DNA from: GCA-2705995 sp048267965
GTDB taxonomy: Bacteria > Bacteroidota > Bacteroidia > Flavobacteriales_G > Salibacteraceae
Direction: 5' to 3'
NCBI GenBank assembly: GCA_048267965.1
Contig: JBLWWK010000012.1
Coordinates: forward strand, 25,092-89,091
DNA: 64,000 nt
Shown here: piece by piece, positions 19,136 to 26,929 of the stretch
Layout of the letters: every line of letters starts with the position of its first letter
How positions within the stretch are numbered: position 1 is the stretch's first letter
Position numbers and translations under genes: made by a program
Notes under the pieces: generated by a model
What the model saw: the letters and a program-made list of their open reading frames with translations, nothing else
Told to the model about the DNA's origin: nothing
Database searches by the model: none

Positions 19136-20053
19136 TCGCACTTTAAAAGCAAGATCTTGTTTACAAAAGAAGCCAATACGTATAGTTTTCAAGCTGTTAA
19201 CGCCAAAATAAAGGCATATGCTGCGTTTTCGAAATTGCGCTTAGCATCGTTAGTAGTGTTTTCCGCTGTTTTGTCTTACATCTTTGCTGCTGAGACGTTT
19301 AGCTGGTTAAAGATGTTGTATGTAGTGCTGGGAGGTTTTCTAGTTACTGCCTCTTCGAACGGATTTAATCAAATAATCGAAAAAGATTTAGATGCTCTTA
19401 TGAGCAGAACCAATAATCGACCCATTCCCAATGGTGAAATGTCGGTGAAAGAAGCCATTTGCGTTGCAGGCATCATGGGCATTGTTGGGGTTTCGATTTT
19501 ATGGTTTTTCTTAAACCCGTTAAGTGGCCTTTTAGGTACGTTAGCCTTGGTTACTTACGTTGGTTTATACACTCCTTTAAAAAGAATTACTCCTTTGGCG
19601 GTTTTTGTAGGAGCCTTTCCGGGTGCTATACCGCCTATGCTTGGTTATATTGCAGAAACCGGTAAATTCGGATTGATTCCAGGTTTGTTCTTTGCCATTC
19701 AGTTTTTATGGCAATTTCCTCACTTTTGGGCCATTGCTTGGAAGTTGGATACAGATTACGCGAAAGCAGGTTTTCGATTGCTGCCGCATCCCTCAGGAAA
19801 GTCGAAAAGTTCAGCGCTACAAATTGTATTGTATACAGTAGCGTTAATTCCAATGTCGCTTACACCGTATTATTTTGGGGCTACCGGCTGGATTTCAGCA
19901 ATAATCATTGGCTTAACAGGTGTTTGGTTTTTATGGTATGCAATTCAATTATTTAAAAAGTGCACAGATCAAGCAGCAACTAAACTCATGTTTGCGTCTT
20001 TTGTTTACCTACCAATAGTTCAAATTGCATTACTAATTGATAAAGTAGGTTAA
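19133..20053 (+). CDS. ctaB: Protoheme IX farnesyltransferase (heme O synthase)
   Basis: 306 residues from TTG 19133; TTG 19157 is an alternative because the upstream one lies in a promoter-like box. UbiA-type prenyltransferase with about eight or nine membrane helices. The Mg-prenyl-diphosphate motif NGFNQIIEKDLDALMSRTNNRPIPNG has the N-x3-D-x3-D spacing and the conserved RP. The second loop GAFPGAIPPMLGY and WQFPHFWAIAWKLDTDYAKAGFRLLP are typical of CtaB/CyoE. It farnesylates heme B to heme O for the oxidase. It heads a cluster with two COX III-type genes, COX IV, SCO-like and DUF420. Confidence 0.93.
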   Translation: MSHFKSKILFTKEANTYSFQAVNAKIKAYAAFSKLRLASLVVFSAVLSYIFAAETFSWLKMLYVVLGGFLVTASSNGFNQIIEKDLDALMSRTNNRPIPNGEMSVKEAICVAGIMGIVGVSILWFFLNPLSGLLGTLALVTYVGLYTPLKRITPLAVFVGAFPGAIPPMLGYIAETGKFGLIPGLFFAIQFLWQFPHFWAIAWKLDTDYAKAGFRLLPHPSGKSKSSALQIVLYTVALIPMSLTPYYFGATGWISAIIIGLTGVWFLWYAIQLFKKCTDQAATKLMFASFVYLPIVQIALLIDKVG

Positions 20054-20054
20054 G

Positions 20055-20654
20055 ATGGAAAACACACAAGCAACAAGTGCAACATCGATGAGATACAGTG
20101 AAGATAGAGCCCATAAAGAGCGCACCAGAAAACCGCTCATGATTGTGGGAATGGTGGGTATTGTTATGCTTTTTGCAGGTTTAACAAGTGCATACATTGT
20201 TCGACAAGCAGACGGTAATTGGTTAACATTCGATTTGCCAACGCCTTTTTACACAAGCACGCTTATTATTCTGTTAAGCAGTGCAACCCTTTGGTGGGCT
20301 CAAAAAGCAGTTAAGAAAAACGATTTCACTTCTGTGAAAAGAGGGCTAGGGCTTACTTTACTCTTATCGTTGGCTTTTGTAGTAGCTCAATTTATTGCTT
20401 ACGATGCTATGGTAGAGCAGGGTTTATTCTTTGTGAAAACCAATGTTTCTGTGAGCTTCTTGTACATACTTACGTTTGCTCACCTTTTACACTTAGTAGG
20501 CGGAGTAATTGCGATTTCAGTTAGTTGGGCAAAGTCATTACGGAATAAATACACAGCAGATAATAAACTAGGGTTAGAACTAACGGCCATGTATTGGCAC
20601 TTTTTGGACGCTCTATGGATTTATTTGTTATTATTTTTACTTTTTATTCGTTAA
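20055..20654 (+). CDS. Cytochrome c oxidase subunit III-type protein (short, five helices)
   Basis: 199 residues with about five membrane helices (35-50, 66-81, 95-115, 129-150, 177-196). LTSAYIVRQADGNWLTFDLP and the end TAMYWHFLDALWIYLLLFLLFIR match the short COX III/CyoC-like proteins found beside the long one in Bacteroidota. Subunit III stabilises the catalytic core and may guide oxygen entry. It begins one base after the heme O synthase stop and is followed 33 bp later by the longer paralogue. Subunits I and II are not in the window. Confidence 0.85.
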   Translation: MENTQATSATSMRYSEDRAHKERTRKPLMIVGMVGIVMLFAGLTSAYIVRQADGNWLTFDLPTPFYTSTLIILLSSATLWWAQKAVKKNDFTSVKRGLGLTLLLSLAFVVAQFIAYDAMVEQGLFFVKTNVSVSFLYILTFAHLLHLVGGVIAISVSWAKSLRNKYTADNKLGLELTAMYWHFLDALWIYLLLFLLFIR

Positions 20655-20687
20655 CATTGCACAGCCTAAAAACAAACTCTATCAATA

Positions 20688-21494
20688 ATGGCAGGAGAAG
20701 CAAGTAAAGCAATTGAGCCCAAAGTACTTTGGGGAGGAGGTCGATCTCCATTTAGCGTTAGTTACGGAAAACTAATGATGTGGTTCTTTCTAATCTCAGA
20801 TGCGTTAACCTTCGGTGGGTTACTCGTAGCTATGGGATTTGCAAGACACAAATATGCCGATGTATGGCCAGTGAGTGAAGAGGTATTCTTCCACTTTCCG
20901 TTTATGCATCATTCGCATTTGCCGCTTCTTTATGTGGCATTAATGACCTTCATCTTAATCGTGAGTTCTGTAACTATGGTGCTAGCGGTAGAGGCAGGTC
21001 ACAGAATGGATAAAAAAGCCGTTACCAAATGGATGGCTTACACCGTAGTTGGTGGTTTTATCTTCTTAGGTTCTCAGGTTTGGGAGTGGAAAACATTTAT
21101 TACAGGTTCTGATTACGGTGTTTACGTAATGGAAGATGGTCACAGAATGCCGGTGATTAACGAGGCAGGCGATCTTCAAGCTGCAGACGGTTCAGTAGTA
21201 ACGGGCCCTCAAGCAGAAAAAATTCGTAGCACTTATGAGTTCGTAAAAGGTGCCAACCTTACTAGAAACGAATACGGACACAGATTATACGCAGATTTCT
21301 TTTTCTTCATTACTGGGTTCCACGGAACGCACGTATTGTCTGGAGTTATTCTGAATGTGATTATTCTTCTCAATGTAATTAAAGGCGTTTATCACAAGCG
21401 CGGACACTACGAAATGGTAGAGAAAGTTGGTCTTTACTGGCACTTCGTAGATTTAGTTTGGGTATTCGTATTTACATTTTTCTACCTTATTTAA
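20688..21494 (+). CDS. Cytochrome c oxidase subunit III (long form)
   Basis: 268 residues with about five to six helices. MMWFFLISDALTFGGLLVAMGFA starts the COX III fold, and the C-terminal part HRLYADFFFFITGFHGTHVLSGVILN plus KVGLYWHFVDLVWVFVFTFFYLI carries the conserved His-Gly-x-His and W-H-F-V-D segments. A polar loop of about 60 residues (about 143-205; DGHRMPVINEAGDLQAADG) sits between helices 4 and 5 and is longer than in mitochondrial COX III. It is part of the same inner-membrane oxidase complex as its neighbours. Confidence 0.9.
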   Translation: MAGEASKAIEPKVLWGGGRSPFSVSYGKLMMWFFLISDALTFGGLLVAMGFARHKYADVWPVSEEVFFHFPFMHHSHLPLLYVALMTFILIVSSVTMVLAVEAGHRMDKKAVTKWMAYTVVGGFIFLGSQVWEWKTFITGSDYGVYVMEDGHRMPVINEAGDLQAADGSVVTGPQAEKIRSTYEFVKGANLTRNEYGHRLYADFFFFITGFHGTHVLSGVILNVIILLNVIKGVYHKRGHYEMVEKVGLYWHFVDLVWVFVFTFFYLI

Positions 21495-21518
21495 TTGGCC
21501 CTTTAAGAAACAAGCATC

Positions 21519-21899
21519 ATGGAAAGAGACGATATTATAGAGTATTCTTTACACGCACACCATAGCGAAGAAGAAGGAAAAAAGATTCGTAAGAATATCT
21601 TCAAAGTAACGATCATTCTATCTGTACTTACGATTGTAGAGGTATTAATGGGGGCGCTTTTTGGAAAGTCTATTGTAGGAGCCGATTCTACAACTTGGGC
21701 AATTATTAAAATATCTTTCGTTGTTATGACGATTGTAAAAGCTGGTTACATTGTAATGGTTTTTATGCACCTTGGCGAAGAGAGAAAATGGTTAAAATGG
21801 ATTATTCTTGCTCCTTACGCATTATTCATTTTATACCTAGGTTTTATAGTTCTCACCGAGTCAAGTGCTCTTTATACACTTAGACAGATATTCGAATAA
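21519..21899 (+). CDS. Cytochrome c oxidase subunit IV family protein
   Basis: 126 residues with three membrane helices (about 25-43, 57-82, 92-113). The segments FKVTIILSVLTIVEVLMGALFG, IKISFVVMTIVKAGYIVMVFMHLGEER and ILAPYALFILYLGFIVLTES fit the bacterial CoxD/COX IV family, including the conserved Lys-Ala-x-x-Val-x-x-Phe-Met-His-Leu pattern. It is a small structural subunit of a heme-copper oxidase. It is 24 bp after COX III and 3 bp before the SCO-like gene. Confidence 0.88.
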   Translation: MERDDIIEYSLHAHHSEEEGKKIRKNIFKVTIILSVLTIVEVLMGALFGKSIVGADSTTWAIIKISFVVMTIVKAGYIVMVFMHLGEERKWLKWIILAPYALFILYLGFIVLTESSALYTLRQIFE

Positions 21900-21902
21900 A
21901 AT

Positions 21903-22598
21903 ATGGCTAACAAGCGCAGTGGAAAACAGTTAATATTCTTAGCTGTCATCTTAATTCTTCCATCGCTTTTGTATGTAATTTCAACAACGGGAAAGCACAA
22001 TTTTGTGCTTTTGCCGTTTTATGGCCCTAAAGAAGCCATCGCAGTAGATGGTGAAGAAAGGCCAGATACGCTTTACTACAAAATCCCTTCTTTTTCTTTT
22101 AAGAGCATAGACAACACCCTTTTAGACGATTCTGCTTTAGATAGTCAAATTGTGGTGTTTAGTTTTTTATGTACGCATTGTTCTGAAGAAGGGAAAAGAG
22201 TGGCAGAACAACTTTCTTCAGTTCAAGACGCTGTTTCTGAAGGTGGGGATGTAACTATTCTATCTTTTAGCGTAGATCCAGAGCACGATACACAAGAAGA
22301 TTTATTTCAATTGGGTGAAGGCTTTAGTCGAAAGAAATCGGCTTGGAAGATGATTTTGGCTCCAAAAGACGAAGTTTACAACTTTGCTGTAAATGGATTG
22401 TTAATAGGGGAAGAAGATAGCATTCGTTATAAAAACGAAATATTGCATACCAATACCATTGTATTAGTAGATCATAATCGCCACATACGCGGTTATTTTG
22501 ATGGTTTGCAATACACAGAAACCAAAGAATTGAAAGACGCTATTCAACAGTTACGTTATCTTAGAAATGTAATTGAACCGAATAAAAAAGAGAAGTAA
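21903..22598 (+). CDS. SCO1/SenC-like copper-chaperone family protein with CxxC motif
   Basis: 231 residues. One N-terminal membrane anchor (about 9-26) and a periplasmic thioredoxin-like domain. SFSVDPEHDTQ is the SCO signature and ILHTNTIVLVDHNRHIRGYFDG contains the conserved His and Gly-Tyr-Phe-Asp-Gly stretch. The metal-site cysteines read FLCTHCSEEG, that is Cys-x2-Cys rather than the usual SCO Cys-x3-Cys. SCO proteins deliver copper to, or reduce, the CuA site of oxidase subunit II. The altered spacing may favour a disulfide reductase role; this is inference. Its stop overlaps the next start by one base. Confidence 0.85.
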   Translation: MANKRSGKQLIFLAVILILPSLLYVISTTGKHNFVLLPFYGPKEAIAVDGEERPDTLYYKIPSFSFKSIDNTLLDDSALDSQIVVFSFLCTHCSEEGKRVAEQLSSVQDAVSEGGDVTILSFSVDPEHDTQEDLFQLGEGFSRKKSAWKMILAPKDEVYNFAVNGLLIGEEDSIRYKNEILHTNTIVLVDHNRHIRGYFDGLQYTETKELKDAIQQLRYLRNVIEPNKKEK

Positions 22599-23119
22599 TG
22601 GCTGTTTTAACTGAAAAGCAAGGAAGAAATATCATTATCGGTGCATCGATTGCCATTCCGCTAGTGGTAACCATCTTGTATTTAATACCTGGTATTGAAA
22701 CGGATACAGATTTTACCTTTTTGCCGCTTTTCAATGCCATAGTTAACGGAACAACGTCATTCTTACTACTTGTTGCCCTGTGGGCGGTTAAAACAGGTAG
22801 AGTTAAGCTTCATAGGTCATTAATGATGACTTCGTTGTTGCTTTCCGTAATGTTTTTAATCTCTTACGTTACGTATCATTTTGTTTCAGAAAGTACAGCT
22901 TACGGAGGTGTATACAAATCAGTTTATTACTTTATTCTAATTACCCACATTTTGTTGGCTATCGCCATAGTTCCCTTGGTCTTGATTTCTACAGTGAGAG
23001 CGCTTACCGATCAAGTAGAAAAACACAAGAAGATTGCAAGAATTACGTGGCCTATTTGGTTTTATGTAACCATAACAGGTGTAGTGGTGTACATTATGAT
23101 TTCTCCGTATTATGCATAA
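22598..23119 (+). CDS. DUF420 family membrane protein of the oxidase cluster
   Basis: 173 residues with five predicted membrane helices (about 11-30, 42-62, 73-92, 105-130, 145-168). KLHRSLMMTSLLLSVMFLISYVTYHF and HKKIARITWPIWFYVTITGVVVYIM are characteristic of DUF420, often encoded after SCO in heme-copper oxidase clusters. The conserved histidines (HRS, TYHF, ITHI, KHKK) suggest heme or metal binding, by analogy with CtaG/CtaM-type assembly factors; this is not proven. Its first base is shared with the SCO-like gene stop, and its 3' end overlaps the next gene by 8 bp. Confidence 0.82.
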   Translation: MAVLTEKQGRNIIIGASIAIPLVVTILYLIPGIETDTDFTFLPLFNAIVNGTTSFLLLVALWAVKTGRVKLHRSLMMTSLLLSVMFLISYVTYHFVSESTAYGGVYKSVYYFILITHILLAIAIVPLVLISTVRALTDQVEKHKKIARITWPIWFYVTITGVVVYIMISPYYA

Positions 23120-23363
23120 CTTCAAGAAACTCTTAATAAGAATCGGTTTTGTGTTCCTACTACTAATCACAAGCACGTTAGTAGAGGCTCAGTGCTCTAT
23201 GTGTAGAGCGGTGGTAGAGAATAACGAAGCCAATGCTGGCCGTGGGTTAAACAACGGAATAGCTTATTTAATGGCTGTTCCGTATGCATTGATTATCGGG
23301 GGTGGAATTTTACTGTTTAGAAAGCAATTTCAAAACAAGAGCCTCTCAGCTCAGGCGAGTTAG
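23112..23363 (+). CDS. Small secreted or anchored protein of the oxidase cluster, unknown function
   Basis: 83 residues. A signal peptide (about 5-26, LLIRIGFVFLLLITSTLVEA) is followed by QCSMCRAVVENNEANAGRGLNNGIAYLMAVPYALIIGGGILLFRKQ. It has a CSMC motif right after the cleavage site and one later membrane helix (about 52-69). Small proteins with this Cys-x2-Cys plus ENNEANAG pattern occur at the end of oxidase clusters in Bacteroidota. The cysteines could bind copper or heme; no function is established. The start overlaps DUF420 by 8 bp, which supports co-translation. Confidence 0.75.
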   Translation: MHNFKKLLIRIGFVFLLLITSTLVEAQCSMCRAVVENNEANAGRGLNNGIAYLMAVPYALIIGGGILLFRKQFQNKSLSAQAS

Positions 23364-23425
23364 TGCCTTTCATCAGATTATTTATCCGTCTGGCGAATTT
23401 CTCTTTTACCGCTCCTTAGTTCAGA

Positions 23426-23433
23426 TACCTTTG
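23426..23433 (+). promoter_or_regulatory. Candidate -7 box (TACCTTTG) for the TolC-HlyD-tsaB operon
   Basis: TACCTTTG matches TAnnTTTG and ends only 5 bp before the ATG at 23439, so transcription would begin at or next to the start codon. No TTG lies at -33. Confidence 0.35.
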
Positions 23434-23438
23434 TAGGT

Positions 23439-24872
23439 ATGAAAAGGTTAATACCCAAAATAATCGTCATAAGCTTGGGATTTTGTTGTGTTGTTTTGTC
23501 AGGGTTTTCTCAAGACAAAAGCTGGACTTTAGAAAAATGCATCGAGTACGGTTTAGAGAATAATCTTCAAGTTCAACAAGCCCAACTGCAAGCAGAAATT
23601 AACGAGCAAGATTTGTTACAAGCCAAAGGACAAGTTTTACCTAACTTAAATGGTTTCGCTAATCACATTTACAATTTCGGTCAACGAATCGATCCATTCA
23701 CCAACCAGTTTGCCGAATCACGTGTTCAATCTAACAATTTCAATTTAAGCTCTGAGCTAACCTTGTTTAGCGGCTTAAAGAACTACCATTCCATAAAACA
23801 AGCACAATCTTCTGCTTTAGCGGGTAAATATTCGGTAGACGATCAAAAAAACACTATTTCATTAAACATCGCCCTTGCGTACTTGCAAATTTTACAAAAC
23901 AACGAGTTGTTGCGAATTGCCAATGGGCAAAGAGATGTAATTGCACAACAAGAGCAGCAACTGCAAAAATTTGTTGAGGCAGGAACTCGACCAGCAGGAG
24001 ACCTTTTCGAAATTCAAGCACAATTAGCAAACGAAGAAGTAAATGTTGTCAATGCCGAAAACAACTTAAGTATCGCTTATCTGCAACTAAAACAGTTAAT
24101 GCAGTTTAACGATGCCGAAGAATTCGAAATCTACATTCCACAACTCGAAATAGACGAAGCTACTCGCCTAACCTTAACACCGAACGTAGTGTACGAAACA
24201 GCACAAAATGTTTTGCCCTCAATTAAAAGTGCAGAGCTAAGAGAGCAAAGTGCATCCTATGGTGTAAAAGTGGCTAAAGGAAATATTAGTCCAACTTTAT
24301 CATTGGGTGGGTCGATAGGTACGGGTTATTCAGAAAGCCGAACGGCCATTGTGGGTCAAGAATTTGCAGGTGACCAAGTAGTGGGGTTTGTAGAAGGAAC
24401 CAATCAAAATGTGTTACGACCTTCTTTTAATACTGTTATTGAAGAAGTGAATTTTAACGACCAGTTAGAAGACAACGTAAACCGCTCAATCGGCTTTACG
24501 CTACAAGTTCCCATCTTTAATCGATTAACCACAGCAACGGCCATTAACCGCGCTAAAATCCAGCACGAGATTGCCGAAAGCAACGTTGAGTTAGCTAAAA
24601 ATCAAGTAAGGCAAGATATTCAGCAGGCTTATGCAGATGCTTTAGCTGCACTAAAAAATTATAGAGCCACCGAAAAAAGCATTCAGAGTTTTCAAACTGC
24701 GTTTGAATACGCGCAAAAGCGATTTAATGTAGGAGCCATTAATGGCGTTGAATTTAACACCGCAAAAAATAATTTGAACCAAGCTGAGTCGAGGTTAATT
24801 CAAGCGAAGTATAATTTTATTTTCAGAACAAAAGTGCTCGATTTTTACATGGGCAACCCCATTCAATTATAA
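23439..24872 (+). CDS. TolC-family outer-membrane efflux protein
   Basis: 477 residues. Signal peptide (about 1-25, ending GFSQ). SWTLEKCIEYGLENNLQVQQAQLQAEINEQDLLQAKGQVLPNLNGFANHIYNFG is the classic start of the outer-membrane efflux (OEP) domain. The two long coiled-coil repeats are visible as heptad-rich stretches (about 125-215 and 365-470). It forms the outer-membrane duct of a tripartite exporter. The adaptor follows 14 bp later. No inner-membrane pump is adjacent; the MacB-like permease at 57807 is the only candidate in the window. Confidence 0.92.
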   Translation: MKRLIPKIIVISLGFCCVVLSGFSQDKSWTLEKCIEYGLENNLQVQQAQLQAEINEQDLLQAKGQVLPNLNGFANHIYNFGQRIDPFTNQFAESRVQSNNFNLSSELTLFSGLKNYHSIKQAQSSALAGKYSVDDQKNTISLNIALAYLQILQNNELLRIANGQRDVIAQQEQQLQKFVEAGTRPAGDLFEIQAQLANEEVNVVNAENNLSIAYLQLKQLMQFNDAEEFEIYIPQLEIDEATRLTLTPNVVYETAQNVLPSIKSAELREQSASYGVKVAKGNISPTLSLGGSIGTGYSESRTAIVGQEFAGDQVVGFVEGTNQNVLRPSFNTVIEEVNFNDQLEDNVNRSIGFTLQVPIFNRLTTATAINRAKIQHEIAESNVELAKNQVRQDIQQAYADALAALKNYRATEKSIQSFQTAFEYAQKRFNVGAINGVEFNTAKNNLNQAESRLIQAKYNFIFRTKVLDFYMGNPIQL

Positions 24873-24886
24873 ACCGATAGCTAACG

Positions 24887-26242
24887 ATGAAACAAAATAG
24901 CAAGAGTAACAAGAAGTTTATTTGGGTGGCCTTAGGCGTCACACTAGCGGTACTTATTATTGGCGTTGTCGCTAAAAAAAGTATGTCGAGCGAAGAAAAG
25001 TTTGTTCTTTCTGAAGAAGCTCAATTAAGAACGATTAAACAAACCGTTTCTGCCAACGGAAAAGTACAACCAGAAGTAGAAGTAAAACTATCGGCAGAAA
25101 TATCGGGTGAAATCATTGAACTGCCTGTTAAAGAAGGTAATCAAGTGAGCAAAGGCGATTTAATTGTGCGCATTAACCCTGATGTGTTTTTAGCAGCAAG
25201 AAATAGAGCCGAAGCCGCCATGAATTCTGCTCAAGCCAATGCTGCCAATGCTAAAGCGCGGGTAGCTCAAGCCAATGCCCAACTAATTAATGCAGAAGCT
25301 TCTTTTAATAGAACCAAAAAGTTGCTCGAAGACCAAGCCGTTTCACAAGCAGAATACGATCAAGCGTTTTCTCAATTCGAAGTGGCCAAGGCAGAAGTTG
25401 AAGCGGCAAGAGAATCGTTAAAAGCGGCAGAATTCAATGTTAAAAGCGGGAAAGCGAGTCTGAAAGAAGCAGACGACAACCTAAAGCGTACCACCATTTT
25501 AGCGCCTATGGACGGAACCGTTTCTAAACTCGATGCAGAAGTGGGTGAAAGAGTGGTAGGAACCTCGCAAATGGCAGGAACCGAAATTATGCGCATTGCC
25601 GACCTAACACAAATGGAGGTAAACGTTGAAGTAAACGAAAGCGACATTGTAAAAGTGAAATTGGGCGATAAGGCAGAAATAGAAATTGATGCCTACGTAG
25701 ACCGTAAATTCGAAGGAACAGTAACGGAAATAGCCAACTCATCTTCTTCTACCAACTTGCAAAGCACCGATCAAATTACGGTATTCGATGTAAAAGTGAG
25801 AATTGAAAGAGCTTCGTATCAAGATTTGGTAGATGCCAACAATGCGCATTTATCGCCTTTTAGACCTGGAATGTCTGCAACGGTAGATATTCACACCAAT
25901 CAAGCAGAAAATGCAATAACGGTTCCTATTCAAGCTGTAACGGTAAGAGCAGATAGTGCAGCTACAGGCAATAAAACATCAAAATTTGGTAAGGGAGTAG
26001 ACCTTTCGAATGTAGACGATGAAGATATCACTGAATGTGTGTTTATTTTGCGTGATGGAAAAGCGGTAATGCAAGAAGTGAAAATCGGAATTCAAGACAA
26101 TAAATACATCCAAATTTTAGAAGGTTTAGAAAAAGGCGATGTGGTAATTAGTGGTCCTTACGCTATGGTATCTAAACAACTAAAAAATGGCGATAAAGTA
26201 TCTGCTGGTAGCCGCGAGCAAGTCTATAAATTTGAAGAGTAA
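24887..26242 (+). CDS. Periplasmic adaptor subunit (HlyD/MacA type) of an efflux system
   Basis: 451 residues. One N-terminal membrane anchor (about 10-27). The two halves of a lipoyl domain (ISGEIIELPVKEGNQVSKGDLIVRINP and ILAPMDGTVSKLDAEVGERV) flank an alpha-helical hairpin rich in Ala, Asn and Gln (about 105-200). A beta-barrel domain with the SSSSTNLQSTDQITVFDVKV insertion and a membrane-proximal domain (CVFILRDGKAVMQEVKIGIQDN) follow. This matches MacA-like adaptors linking TolC with an inner-membrane ABC permease. The stop is directly followed by the tsaB ATG. Confidence 0.92.
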   Translation: MKQNSKSNKKFIWVALGVTLAVLIIGVVAKKSMSSEEKFVLSEEAQLRTIKQTVSANGKVQPEVEVKLSAEISGEIIELPVKEGNQVSKGDLIVRINPDVFLAARNRAEAAMNSAQANAANAKARVAQANAQLINAEASFNRTKKLLEDQAVSQAEYDQAFSQFEVAKAEVEAARESLKAAEFNVKSGKASLKEADDNLKRTTILAPMDGTVSKLDAEVGERVVGTSQMAGTEIMRIADLTQMEVNVEVNESDIVKVKLGDKAEIEIDAYVDRKFEGTVTEIANSSSSTNLQSTDQITVFDVKVRIERASYQDLVDANNAHLSPFRPGMSATVDIHTNQAENAITVPIQAVTVRADSAATGNKTSKFGKGVDLSNVDDEDITECVFILRDGKAVMQEVKIGIQDNKYIQILEGLEKGDVVISGPYAMVSKQLKNGDKVSAGSREQVYKFEE

Positions 26243-26929
26243 ATGGCACTTCTACTTCACATAGAAACATCTACTACCAATTGTTCGGTGGCGTTAAGCG
26301 ATAACCACCAATTGATAGCCGTAAAAGAGCACAACAACGGGTATACGCACAACGAGAACCTCAATGTATTCATCGATGAGTTGCTAAAACAGCACGGTTG
26401 TTCTTATGTAGATTTAGCGGCTATTTCGGTTTCGATTGGTCCTGGTTCTTACACGGGCTTGCGCATTGGTGTAAGCGCAGCTAAAGGCTTGGGCTATGCG
26501 CTCGATATTCCTATTATTGGTATAGAAACCCTCACAGCGTTTAGTCAATATTCAGCGGCAAAATCGTTTGTAGGAACCGTAATTCCCATGCTCGATGCTC
26601 GCAGAATGGAAGTATATGCTGCCGTTTTTAAACAAGGGGAAAAAATAAGAGAAACCGCAGCAGAAGTAATTACCGAAACCAGTTTCGATGCTTTTTCAGA
26701 TCCGCTATTTCTTTACGGTCCTGGTGCTGATAAACTAACCGATTTACTTGCTGATAAGCCCGAAATTACCATCGAAGAGAACGTGGTTCCTTCTGCTACG
26801 CATTTAATAGACTTGGCTTACAAGAAATACCAAACCAAAGATTTTGTAGATACTGCTTATTTCGAACCTTTTTACCTAAAAAACTTTATTGCAGGGAAGC
26901 CGAAGGAGCTAATAAAACGGAGTTCTTAA
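26243..26929 (+). CDS. tsaB: tRNA N6-threonylcarbamoyladenosine biosynthesis protein TsaB
   Basis: 228 residues, the usual length. ASKHA-fold start LLHIETSTTNCSVALS, and the TsaB signature VSIGPGSYTGLRIGVSAAKGLGYALDIPIIGI. It works with TsaD and TsaE to add threonylcarbamoyl to A37 of tRNAs reading ANN codons; it lacks the metal site of TsaD, as usual for TsaB. Its ATG follows the adaptor stop with no gap, so it is probably read from the efflux operon. The last 44 bp overlap the convergent metallopeptidase gene. Confidence 0.92.
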   Translation: MALLLHIETSTTNCSVALSDNHQLIAVKEHNNGYTHNENLNVFIDELLKQHGCSYVDLAAISVSIGPGSYTGLRIGVSAAKGLGYALDIPIIGIETLTAFSQYSAAKSFVGTVIPMLDARRMEVYAAVFKQGEKIRETAAEVITETSFDAFSDPLFLYGPGADKLTDLLADKPEITIEENVVPSATHLIDLAYKKYQTKDFVDTAYFEPFYLKNFIAGKPKELIKRSS

